A stretch of DNA of 64,000 nt from Amycolatopsis iheyensis (GTDB lineage: Bacteria; Actinomycetota; Actinomycetes; Mycobacteriales; Pseudonocardiaceae), in the NCBI RefSeq assembly GCF_024703995.1, contig NZ_JAMXQV010000021.1, forward strand, positions 62,001-126,000. Direction: 5' to 3'. The notes under the pieces were generated by a model. It made no database searches and had not been told where the DNA came from. It was given only the letters and a program-made list of their open reading frames with translations. Every line of letters begins with the position of its first letter. Within the stretch, counting starts at the first letter, position 1. The translations under genes were made by a program, and so were the position numbers. Shown one piece after another: positions 1 to 7,616 of the stretch.

Positions 1-12
1 AGTCCTGGTGGG

Positions 13-1122
13 TCAGATCCGCCACCGGTCCACCGCCTCCTCGTCCAGTTCGATGCCGAGCCCGGGCCGCTGCGGGACCTCGAGCTCGCCCGCCGCGGTG
101 ATCATCACGGGCTCGGCCAGCATGAAGTCCCGGCGTTCCGGCGTCCACCCCGGCGGGTCCCAGGGGAACTCGAAGTACGGGCCGCCGCCGACGCCGGCCG
201 AAACGTGCAGGTTGGCCAGCACGCCGATGCCGTTGGTCCAGCTGTGCGGGGTGAACGCGCGGTGCTTGAGCTGCGCGAGCTCGGCCAGCGTCCGGGCCCG
301 GTGCATGCCGACCGCGAGCACGACGTCCATCTGGTAGACGTCGAGGACGTCGTCTTCGAGGTAGCGCAGCAGCTCCGGCACGGAGTGGTGCATCTCCCCC
401 GCCGCGATCCGGACACCGGGGTTCTCCGCGCGAAGCGTCTTGAAGCCGTCCAGGTCGTTATACGGCAAGGGTTCTTCGACCCAGAAAACGTCCAGCTCGG
501 CCAGCCGGCGGACGAGCTTGCGCGTCTTGGCCAGGTCGGACGCGGGCGCGGTGTCGCCCGCCATCCGCCAGGACTGGTTGAGGTCGACCATGATCTCGAA
601 GTTCGGCCCGAGCGCCTCGCGGACCGCGGCGACGGCCGCGACGCCGTCGTTGACGCGGTCGCGGTCGATCCGGATCTTCATGGCGCGGAAGCCGGCCTCG
701 CGAGCGCGCAGGGCCGTCTCGACGCGCTCTTCGGGCGCCTTCAGCTCGGCCGAAGAGGCGTACGCGGGCAGCGAGCGGGCGGAGTTGCCGAAGAGCGTCG
801 CGACCGGCAGGCCCGCGACCTGGCCGATGATGTCCCAGAGCGCGACTTCGAGGGGCCAGAAGCAGCCACCGTGGAAGTTGGCCGTCTCGATGGCCTTGAC
901 GTGCCGGACGATGTCGAGGGGGTCCTCGCCGAGGAACAGGTGCTCGACGGCCGCGAAGCCGGCCATGGTATCGCCGGAGCCGATGCCGGTGACGCCGTCG
1001 TCGGTGTGCACGCGCACGATCGTGGCGTCGAAGTGGCGGCGGGGATCCGGGTCCCAGGCCGCGCGCAACGGGGGGTCCAGCTCCAGCCGCAGGTGGTCGA
1101 GGGTGATGGCGGTGATCTTCAT
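13..1122 (-). CDS. Enolase-superfamily (mandelate racemase/muconate lactonizing) dehydratase
   Basis: A 369-residue enolase-superfamily enzyme that probably abstracts the alpha proton of a sugar acid or related carboxylate and eliminates water. Visible landmarks are the N-terminal capping domain, Lys149 in AMKIRID, metal ligands Asp180 (VDLNQSW), Glu216 (VEEPLP) and Glu243 (AGEMHH), and the barrel His293 (FTPHSW). The ATG start overlaps the stop of the upstream Fae-like gene by 4 nt, so the two are co-translated. The substrate cannot be read from the sequence. The neighbouring aldolase-like and aldehyde dehydrogenase genes suggest a dehydrated 2-keto acid is cleaved and oxidised. The family call is firm; the reaction is inferred. 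Confidence 0.9.
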   Translation of the reverse strand: MKITAITLDHLRLELDPPLRAAWDPDPRRHFDATIVRVHTDDGVTGIGSGDTMAGFAAVEHLFLGEDPLDIVRHVKAIETANFHGGCFWPLEVALWDIIGQVAGLPVATLFGNSARSLPAYASSAELKAPEERVETALRAREAGFRAMKIRIDRDRVNDGVAAVAAVREALGPNFEIMVDLNQSWRMAGDTAPASDLAKTRKLVRRLAELDVFWVEEPLPYNDLDGFKTLRAENPGVRIAAGEMHHSVPELLRYLEDDVLDVYQMDVVLAVGMHRARTLAELAQLKHRAFTPHSWTNGIGVLANLHVSAGVGGGPYFEFPWDPPGWTPERRDFMLAEPVMITAAGELEVPQRPGLGIELDEEAVDRWRI

Positions 1123-1652
1123 CGGGCCACCGCCTCCGGGGCCGGTGTGTAGAAGGGGTTGGCGGCGCCCACGCGTGCTGCTTCGCGCACTTCGGCGAGC
1201 GTCGGGGTGCCTTCCACCGCCGCGCGGATCGCCCGGGCGGCGGCTTCGCGCTGGTTGGCGAAGGACTCGTCGAGGTCGTTCACGGCGGGGTTCACCCAGA
1301 TGGCGGCGATGATCAGCAGGGCGCCGGCCTCGTCGGCGGGGAGGTCCCCGGCCTCGACGGCGTCGACGACGCCCTGCGCGAGCCCGGCCTGCGCGGCGCC
1401 CCAGGTGGCCCGCTGGTGCAGGTCGGTCTCGGCCGCCGCCTTGGGCACGAACAGCGTCGGCGGCTGGACCGGGACGGACGGGCGCAGCACGGTCACGAAG
1501 GGCACGTGCCCCGCGCTGGGCGTGGCGAGCGCGGTCGCCCACGCGGCTTCCACCGGTCCGCCCCGGCGGCCCAGCACGATGTTCGTGTGGGCGGCGTTGG
1601 CGCCCTCGCCGACGAAGGCCTCGCCGATGAGCGCGGTGGACGCGAATGTCAT
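1119..1652 (-). CDS. fae: Formaldehyde-activating enzyme (Fae) family protein
   Basis: A 177-residue protein closely resembling Fae, which condenses formaldehyde with tetrahydromethanopterin in methylotrophs. The N-terminal block GEAFVGEGANAAHTNIVLG contains the conserved active-site-region His, followed by the typical ATPSAGHVPFVTVL and LFVPKAA segments. Length matches the family (about 170). The ATG at 1652 is chosen because the Fae fold begins there; upstream codons look non-coding. It heads a two-gene operon with the dehydratase, divergent from the IclR gene. Most actinomycetes are not known to make methanopterin, so a role in formaldehyde release or detoxification during catabolism, or a different aldehyde-handling reaction, is possible. 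Confidence 0.85.
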   Translation of the reverse strand: MTFASTALIGEAFVGEGANAAHTNIVLGRRGGPVEAAWATALATPSAGHVPFVTVLRPSVPVQPPTLFVPKAAAETDLHQRATWGAAQAGLAQGVVDAVEAGDLPADEAGALLIIAAIWVNPAVNDLDESFANQREAAARAIRAAVEGTPTLAEVREAARVGAANPFYTPAPEAVAR

Positions 1653-1734
1653 GGGTGCTCCAGGTCGATGGGGGGTGCGGCGGGATCGACGGTAAGAGCG
1701 CGCGGAAACCGCGAGCAAGTCCCACCCGGACATT

Positions 1735-1748
1735 GCAACGCGGGTTGC
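1735..1748. promoter_or_regulatory. Putative IclR operator, GCAAC-N4-GTTGC (site 1)
   Basis: An inverted repeat with 5-bp arms (GCAAC, GTTGC) around a 4-bp spacer lies in the divergent region between the Fae-like gene and the IclR gene. The same arms and spacing recur upstream of the aldehyde dehydrogenase gene. IclR regulators typically bind short palindromes of this size, so autoregulation and control of the fae operon are inferred. Confidence 0.6.
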
Positions 1749-1795
1749 GCTCGCGCCAACTCGCGCCCTTGCGGCCGGTTGCTAATTTCGGGGAC

Positions 1796-2611
1796 ATGAC
1801 ATCCCCGGACGACGGTGCCCGGCACCAGGGGCACGGCCTCCGCCGTGACTTGGGCCTGTTGGAGGCGCTCGCCTCCGCCGAGGCGCAGCACGCCGGTGAG
1901 CTGGGCGTGGTCCGCCTCGCCCAGCTCACCGGCCGCGAGAAGAGCCAGGTCTCCCGCGCGCTCAAGGCCCTCGCCGAGGAGGGCGTCGTCGAACGTGATC
2001 CGGACACCCTCGGCTACCGGCTGGGCTGGCGGCTGTTCTCGCTGGTCGCCCGGACGGTCGAAAACCGGCTGGCCCGGACCGCCGAGCCGGTGATGCGGGA
2101 GCTGTCGGCCGAGCTCGAAGAGACCAGCCACCTCTGCGTGCTGCGCGAGCAGGAGGTGCTCACGCTGCTGTCGGTGTCCGGGCACTCCTTCCGGGTGCAC
2201 GGCTGGGAAGGCCGCGGCGTGCCGGCCCACTGCACCTCGGCGGGCCGGGTCCTGCTGCTCGACGCCACCCCCGACGAGCTCTACGTCCGGTTCCCGGCGC
2301 TGACCGACGACCGGCCACGGTCCGAAGTGCACTCTTTGCCCGAACTGTGGGCGAAGATCCAGGAATCCCGGCGCGACGGCTACGCCCGGGTCCGCGAAGA
2401 GTTCGAAGCCGGCCTGGTCGGGGTCTCCGCGCCGATCCGCGACTTCCGCGGCCGGGTCGTCGCGGCGCTCAACATCTCCGCGCCCGCCGGACGGCTCGGC
2501 GAACGCCTCGACTTCGCGGGGCGCGTCACGGCGAAGGCGGCGGCGACGGTGTCCGCCCACCTCGGCTGGGAGGCCCGGCCCCAGCCGCCGCCCGAGGCCC
2601 GCCTGACCTGA
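1796..2611 (+). CDS. IclR-family transcriptional regulator
   Basis: 271 residues with an N-terminal winged helix-turn-helix (about residues 15-75, with TGREKSQVSRALKAL as recognition region) and a C-terminal IclR effector domain (signature around CTSAGRVLLLD and GLVGVSAPIRD). It probably controls the surrounding catabolic genes in both directions in response to a pathway metabolite. The ATG at 1796 is chosen over upstream in-frame codons, which lie inside the operator-bearing promoter. The gene is followed after 81 bp by the aldehyde dehydrogenase gene, whose leader repeats the palindrome seen upstream of this gene. Confidence 0.92.
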   Translation: MTSPDDGARHQGHGLRRDLGLLEALASAEAQHAGELGVVRLAQLTGREKSQVSRALKALAEEGVVERDPDTLGYRLGWRLFSLVARTVENRLARTAEPVMRELSAELEETSHLCVLREQEVLTLLSVSGHSFRVHGWEGRGVPAHCTSAGRVLLLDATPDELYVRFPALTDDRPRSEVHSLPELWAKIQESRRDGYARVREEFEAGLVGVSAPIRDFRGRVVAALNISAPAGRLGERLDFAGRVTAKAAATVSAHLGWEARPQPPPEARLT

Positions 2612-2622
2612 GTTGCCCGGAG

Positions 2623-2638
2623 CGCAACCAGCGTTGCG
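2623..2638. promoter_or_regulatory. Putative IclR operator, GCAAC-N4-GTTGC (site 2)
   Basis: A perfect inverted repeat with 6-bp arms (CGCAAC/GTTGCG, 4-bp spacer) sits just after the iclR stop and about 55 bp before the aldehyde dehydrogenase start. It matches the palindrome in the fae-iclR promoter in arm sequence and spacing, supporting one regulator acting at both places. Confidence 0.65.
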
Positions 2639-2692
2639 AAATCCCGGCTTCCCTTGTCGCGATGGGGTTTCCGCTCCTAGGTTCCTTCGACC

Positions 2693-4156
2693 ATGGACAT
2701 CGACGCGCTCGCGAAGACCGGCGAGACCCGGGACCTCGTGCTCGGCACCACCCACCGGCCCGCCTCGGACGGCCGCACGTTCCCGGTGCACGACCCCGCC
2801 ACCACCGAGGTGATCCGCGAAGTCGCCTCGGCGTCCGCCGAAGACGCCGAGGCCGCGGTCGACGTCGCCGCGGCGGCGGCGGATGCCTGGCGCGAGACGC
2901 CGCCGCGGCGCCGGTCGGAGATCCTGCACGCGACGTTCGAGGCGATGCGCGAGCACGCTCCGGCGCTGGCGCGGCTGATCACGCTCGAGAACGGCAAGGC
3001 CTACCGCGACGCCCTCGCCGAAGTCGGTTACGCCGCCGAGTTCTTCCGCTGGTCCGCCGAGGAGTCCGTCCGGATCGGATCGTCCTTTTCGGACGCTCCC
3101 GGCGGCGGGTACCGGCACCTGGTGCGGCGGCGCCCGGCCGGGATCGCGGCGTTCGTGACGCCGTGGAACTTCCCCGCCGCGATGGCCACCCGCAAGCTCG
3201 CGCCCGCACTGGCCGCCGGCTGCCCGGTGCTGCTCAAGTCGGCACCCGACACGCCGCTGACCGCGCTGGCGATCGCCGGCCTGCTCGCCGAGTCCGGGCT
3301 GCCCGCCGGGGTCTGCACCGTGCTGCCGACCGATCGCGCCGCCGACGTCGCCGGGACCTGGCTGCGTGACGGCCGGGTCCGCAAGTTCTCCTTCACCGGC
3401 TCGACGGGCACCGGGAAGCTGCTGCTTAAGCAGGCGGCCGAGAACGTCGTCAACGTGACCATGGAACTGGGTGGCAACGCGCCGTTCGTCGTGTGCGCGG
3501 ACGCCGACGTCGACGCGGCCGTCCGGGGCGCGATGGACGCCAAGATGCGTGGCGGCGGTGAAGTCTGCATCGCGGCCAACCGGTTCTACGTCCACGAGTC
3601 GGTCGCCGAGGAGTTCACCGCGAAGTTCGCCGCCGCGATGACGTCCGTCCCCATCGGTCCCGGTCTCGACGAGGGCGTCGGGCTGGGCCCGATGGTCAAC
3701 GCGGCGGCGGTGACCAAGATCGGCGAGCTGGTCGACGACGCCTTGGCGCGCGGTGCGCGGCTCGTCGCCCGCGGCCCGGTGCCCGACGGCCCTGGCTGGT
3801 TCGTGCCGGCGACCGTGCTCGACCGGGTCCCGGCGGACGCGCGGCTCCTGCACACCGAGGTGTTCGGGCCCGTCGCGCCGCTGACGACGTACACCGACGA
3901 GGCGGCGATGCTGGCCCGTGCCAACGATTCCGCGTACGGGCTCGCCGCCTACGTCTACTCCCGCGACCTCTGCCACGCGCTGCGGATCGCGGACCGGCTG
4001 GAGACCGGCATGGTCGGCGTGAACCGCGGCCTGCTGTCGGATCCCGCGGCCCCGTTCGGCGGGGTCAAGCAGTCCGGACTCGGCCGGGAGGGCGGCCGCG
4101 AAGGGATCGAAGCGTTCCTCGAAACCACTTACCACGCGGTCGACTGGCCCGCGTGA
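2693..4156 (+). CDS. Aldehyde dehydrogenase, succinate-semialdehyde dehydrogenase-like
   Basis: 487-residue NAD(P)-dependent aldehyde dehydrogenase that oxidises an aldehyde to its acid. The Rossmann segment with FTGSTGTGK (about 234-242), general base Glu258 in TMELGGNAPF, nucleophile Cys292 in GGGEVCIAANRF and Asn159 (PWNF) are intact. The ELGGNAPF and CIAANR wording is typical of the GabD group, but the substrate is probably the semialdehyde made by this local pathway. It is first in a same-strand run with the MFS and RraA-like genes and follows the second palindrome. Confidence 0.92.
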   Translation: MDIDALAKTGETRDLVLGTTHRPASDGRTFPVHDPATTEVIREVASASAEDAEAAVDVAAAAADAWRETPPRRRSEILHATFEAMREHAPALARLITLENGKAYRDALAEVGYAAEFFRWSAEESVRIGSSFSDAPGGGYRHLVRRRPAGIAAFVTPWNFPAAMATRKLAPALAAGCPVLLKSAPDTPLTALAIAGLLAESGLPAGVCTVLPTDRAADVAGTWLRDGRVRKFSFTGSTGTGKLLLKQAAENVVNVTMELGGNAPFVVCADADVDAAVRGAMDAKMRGGGEVCIAANRFYVHESVAEEFTAKFAAAMTSVPIGPGLDEGVGLGPMVNAAAVTKIGELVDDALARGARLVARGPVPDGPGWFVPATVLDRVPADARLLHTEVFGPVAPLTTYTDEAAMLARANDSAYGLAAYVYSRDLCHALRIADRLETGMVGVNRGLLSDPAAPFGGVKQSGLGREGGREGIEAFLETTYHAVDWPA

Positions 4157-4178
4157 GCCGCAGAGAACAGGACAGACC

Positions 4179-5525
4179 ATGGCAGCGTTGCCCGGCACCC
4201 ACTCGCCCGAAGTCTCCGCGCCGGCCCGGCGCCTGCGCACCAAGCTGAAGCTGGCCACCCAGATCGGCGAAGGCATCGACGGCTACATCCTCGGCGGCCT
4301 GGGCGCGGCCCTGCCCGCGATCAGCACCGACCTGCACGTCACGGACTGGACGGCCGGGCTGATCGGCGCGTCGGCCCTCGTCGGCATCTTCGCCGGCGGC
4401 CCGCTCTTCGGCTGGTTCGCCGACCGCTACGGCCGCCGGATCGTCTTCCTCACCGACATGCTGATCTTCCTCGTCGGCTCGGTCCTGCAGTTCTTCGTCA
4501 CCGACGCCTGGCAGCTGTTCGCCATCCGGCTCCTGATGGGCATCGCGATCGGCGGCGAGTACGCGATCGGCGCGCCGCTGCTGTCCGAGTACGCCCCACG
4601 CCGAAACCGGGGCAGGCTGCTGGCGAGCCTGGAGGTGAGCTGGTACGTCGGCTACATGCTGGCGTTCGCCGTCGGCTACGCGTTGTCCGATGTGGACGGC
4701 GGCTGGCGCTGGACGCTCGGCAGCAGCACGGTGATCGCGGTGGTCTGCCTGGCCCTGCGCGGTGGCGTCCCGGAGTCGGCGCGCTGGCTGCTCAGCAAGG
4801 GCCGCCGCGCGGAGGCCGAGGAGCTGATCGACCGCTACGACATGGACGTCGACGTCGAAACCGAGCTGGCCGACACCGAGAGCCGCAACAGCCTGCGTGC
4901 CCTGTTCACCCGCGAGCACCTGCGCAGCACGGTCTTCGCGGGCACGTTCTGGGCCGCGCTGGTGCTGCCGTACTTCGCCATCGGCACGTTCTCGCCCCAG
5001 GTCCTCACCGCGCTGGGCCTCGGCGACAACGCGCTGGCGGGCTCGTTGGCCAGCAACGGCTTCGCGGTGCTCGGCGTGGCGACCGGGTGCCTGCTGGTCG
5101 AGCGGATCGGCCGCCGGAAGCTGCTCATCCCGCCGTTCTGGATCACCGCGGTCGCGCTGGCCCTGATCGGGTTCTGGCCGTCGGCCCCGCTGGTGGTCGT
5201 GATCCTCTGCTTCCTGGTGTTCTCGTTCCTCAACGCGGCGTCGAGCGCCCTCACGGCGGTCTACCCGCTGGAGGTGTTCCCGACGGCGATCCGCAGCACG
5301 GGCGTCGGTTTCGCGACGGCGATGAGCCGGGTGGGCGCGGCCATCGGCACGTTCCTGTTCCCGATCGCCCTGAACCACCTCGGCGTCGGCCCGACGCTGC
5401 TGATCGGCGCGGCGGTGCTGGCGCTGGGCGGGTTGGTCTCGCAGCGGCTGGCACCCGAGACGACCGGGCTGGACCTCAGCCACGCCGCCCGCGCCGCCCA
5501 CGGCGTGCCCGTACCGAAGGAGTGA
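4179..5525 (+). CDS. MFS transporter, sugar/aromatic-acid porter type
   Basis: 448-residue integral membrane protein with about 12 predicted helices. Loop motifs GWFADRYGRR (between helices 2 and 3) and EYAPRRNRGRLLASLE place it in the sugar porter/aromatic acid:H+ symporter branch of the major facilitator superfamily. It probably imports the substrate of the adjacent catabolic genes. It starts 22 bp after the aldehyde dehydrogenase stop and is followed by the RraA-like gene, consistent with one operon. Confidence 0.9.
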   Translation: MAALPGTHSPEVSAPARRLRTKLKLATQIGEGIDGYILGGLGAALPAISTDLHVTDWTAGLIGASALVGIFAGGPLFGWFADRYGRRIVFLTDMLIFLVGSVLQFFVTDAWQLFAIRLLMGIAIGGEYAIGAPLLSEYAPRRNRGRLLASLEVSWYVGYMLAFAVGYALSDVDGGWRWTLGSSTVIAVVCLALRGGVPESARWLLSKGRRAEAEELIDRYDMDVDVETELADTESRNSLRALFTREHLRSTVFAGTFWAALVLPYFAIGTFSPQVLTALGLGDNALAGSLASNGFAVLGVATGCLLVERIGRRKLLIPPFWITAVALALIGFWPSAPLVVVILCFLVFSFLNAASSALTAVYPLEVFPTAIRSTGVGFATAMSRVGAAIGTFLFPIALNHLGVGPTLLIGAAVLALGGLVSQRLAPETTGLDLSHAARAAHGVPVPKE

Positions 5526-5616
5526 GCCACGATCGGTCTTGTCCCGGCGGGGAAAGTGGCTAGGCTCGGATCGAGAACGCAGGCACGGTCAGCGCGGATC
5601 CGAGGGAGCTGCCGAC

Positions 5617-6357
5617 GTGGTCGAGACGCCCGACATCGTTCGCCCGCCCGCCGAGCTCAGCGCGGCGCTCGCGGCCATCGGCAGCGCGACCGCCAGCGGC
5701 GAGCTCAGCCGCCTGGGGATCCGCAGCGCGTTCATCCGCGGCCCGGTCACCTGGACTCCCGGGGTGCGCGTGGCCGGACCCGCGCTGACACTGCAGTTCC
5801 TGCCCAAGCGGGAAGACCGGTACCCCGTCGACGAGTACGAGGAACCGGAAAAGCAACTGCACCGGCACGTCATGTACCACACCCGGCCCGGCGACATGAT
5901 CGTCGTCGACGCGCGTGGCGACCTGGAGAGCGGCGTGTTCGGCGAGATGATGCTGACCTACTTCAAGGGCCGCGGCGGCACCGGGGTGGTGATCGACGGC
6001 TGCCTGCGGGACATCGGTGAGGCCAAGCAGCTCGGCCTCGGGTTGTGGATCCGCGGTGCCACCCCGAACTTCCACGCCCAGACCGGCATCGTCCCGGCCG
6101 CCGTCAACGTGCCGGTCGCGTGCGGTGGCACCGTCGTCGAGCCGGGCGACATCGTCGTCGCCGACGACGACGGGGCCGTCGTGGTGCCGGTCAAGCTCGC
6201 GCCCGCCCTGGTGGCCCACGCCCGGGAACACGCGGAATGGGAGGAGTTCTCCCGGATCCGGCTGTCCGAAGGCGGCGACCTGCGGCGGTACTACCCGCTT
6301 TCGGAGGAGGCCCGGCCCGAGTACGAGCGGTGGCGCGCCGAACAGGACACCGCCTAG
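5617..6357 (+). CDS. RraA/HMG-aldolase-family protein
   Basis: 246-residue member of the RraA-like fold that includes class II 4-hydroxy-4-methyl-2-oxoglutarate (HMG)/4-carboxy-4-hydroxy-2-oxoadipate aldolases and oxaloacetate decarboxylases. The metal- and pyruvate-binding motif GVVIDGCLRDIGE is intact, which favours an aldolase over a pure RNase E regulator. A GTG start at 5617 with a GGAG box 9 nt upstream is chosen over a TTG at 5539. It would cleave the 2-keto acid formed by the dehydratase. Its stop overlaps the stop of the convergent dehydratase gene within CTAG. Confidence 0.85.
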   Translation: MVETPDIVRPPAELSAALAAIGSATASGELSRLGIRSAFIRGPVTWTPGVRVAGPALTLQFLPKREDRYPVDEYEEPEKQLHRHVMYHTRPGDMIVVDARGDLESGVFGEMMLTYFKGRGGTGVVIDGCLRDIGEAKQLGLGLWIRGATPNFHAQTGIVPAAVNVPVACGGTVVEPGDIVVADDDGAVVVPVKLAPALVAHAREHAEWEEFSRIRLSEGGDLRRYYPLSEEARPEYERWRAEQDTA

Positions 6358-7616
6358 CTCCACAGCCGGTCGTGGCTCGACTCCCGGTCCCAGTGCGTTG
6401 TTTCGGCGAAGAACACCGGATCGCGCGGATCGAGGTGACGGCGGACCAGTTCCTCGTCGAGGTCACCGAACCCCAGCCCCGGCGTGTCCGGCACGGTGAT
6501 GTGGCCGGCGCGGATCAGCGGGCGGGGCAGGCCGGTGACGAGGTCGCTCCAGAACCCGACATCGGCCGCGTGGTGTTCGAGGGCGAGGAAGTTCTCCGTG
6601 GCGGCGGCCAGGTGCACGCACGCCATCGTCGCGATCGGCGACGCCGCCAGGTGCAGCGCCATCGCGATCCCGCGCTCCTGCGCGTAGTCCCCGAGCCGCT
6701 TGGTCTCCGCGATCCCGCCCGCCGTCGCCGGGTCGGGGTGCACGACGCGGATGGCGCCCGCGTCCAGCAGCGGCCGAAAGCCCTCCACCAGGTAGATGTC
6801 CTCCCCCGTGCACGTCGGGACGGCGACCGCCTCGGTCAGCTGCCGCCACTGGCCGGTCAGCTGCCACGGGATCAGGTCCTCGATCCACGCCAGCGTGAAC
6901 GGCTCCAGCGCGCGGCCGATCCGGATGCCCGAGTCGAGGGCGATGTGGCCGAAGTGATCGGCGGCGAGGGCGACGTCGTAGCCGACGACCGACCGCACGA
7001 CGTCCACATAGGACGCCAGGTGGTCGACACCTTTCCCGGTGACCTGGATGCCGGTGAACGGGTGCATCGTCGTGGTGTCCGACCGGGCACCCGGCGGGGC
7101 GATCAGCGCGCCCGGCACATCCCAGAGCAGGTCGATGCCCACGTCCATCTTCAGCATCGTGAACCCGCGCTGCTTGCGCTCCAGCAGCCGGGCGCCCAGC
7201 TCGTGCGGGTCCGGCAGCGACGGCGTGTCCGCGTAGCACCGGATCTCGTCCCGGAACCGGCCCCCGATCAGCGCGTACGCGGGCACGCCGTACGCCTTGC
7301 CGGCCAGGTCCATCAGCGCCATCTCGACACCGGAGACCCCGCCGCCCTGGCGGCCGTGGTGCCCGAACTGCTTGATCTTGCGGAAGATCTTGTCGACGTT
7401 GCACGGGTTTTCGCCGACGAGCCGGCTCTTGAGCATCAGCGCGTAGGTGGCACTGGCCCCGTCGCGCACCTCGCCGTACCCGACCAGGTCCTGGTTCGTG
7501 TCGATCCGGATGAGCGACGACCGGAACGGCACTCCGGTCAGGGTGGCCACCCGCAGGTCGGTGATGCGCAGGTCACTCGGCCGCGACGCCGTCGCGACGT
7601 GCTCCTCGGTGATCAT
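6354..7616 (-). CDS. Enolase-superfamily sugar-acid dehydratase/racemase
   Basis: 420 residues, mandelate-racemase subgroup. Visible features are the Lys156-x-Asp158 acid/base motif (MLKMDVG), Asp220-His221 (AADHFG), Glu246 (WIEDL) and Glu272 (CTGEDIYL) as metal-ligand candidates, and a late His in ALHLAAS. Its ATG at 7616 overlaps the stop of the fused ABC permease by 4 nt, so it is the last gene of a transport operon and probably acts on the imported sugar acid or lactone. It shares only superfamily-level similarity with the other two enolase-like enzymes in the window. Confidence 0.88.
   Translation of the reverse strand: MITEEHVATASRPSDLRITDLRVATLTGVPFRSSLIRIDTNQDLVGYGEVRDGASATYALMLKSRLVGENPCNVDKIFRKIKQFGHHGRQGGGVSGVEMALMDLAGKAYGVPAYALIGGRFRDEIRCYADTPSLPDPHELGARLLERKQRGFTMLKMDVGIDLLWDVPGALIAPPGARSDTTTMHPFTGIQVTGKGVDHLASYVDVVRSVVGYDVALAADHFGHIALDSGIRIGRALEPFTLAWIEDLIPWQLTGQWRQLTEAVAVPTCTGEDIYLVEGFRPLLDAGAIRVVHPDPATAGGIAETKRLGDYAQERGIAMALHLAASPIATMACVHLAAATENFLALEHHAADVGFWSDLVTGLPRPLIRAGHITVPDTPGLGFGDLDEELVRRHLDPRDPVFFAETTHWDRESSHDRLWS

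Noticed and set aside
1649..4276. Long open frame antisense to the IclR and aldehyde dehydrogenase genes, and many similar ones across the window
   Set aside because: High-GC shadow frames: composition is Arg/Gly/His-rich low complexity, with no domain and no ribosome site, and they oppose well-recognised genes.
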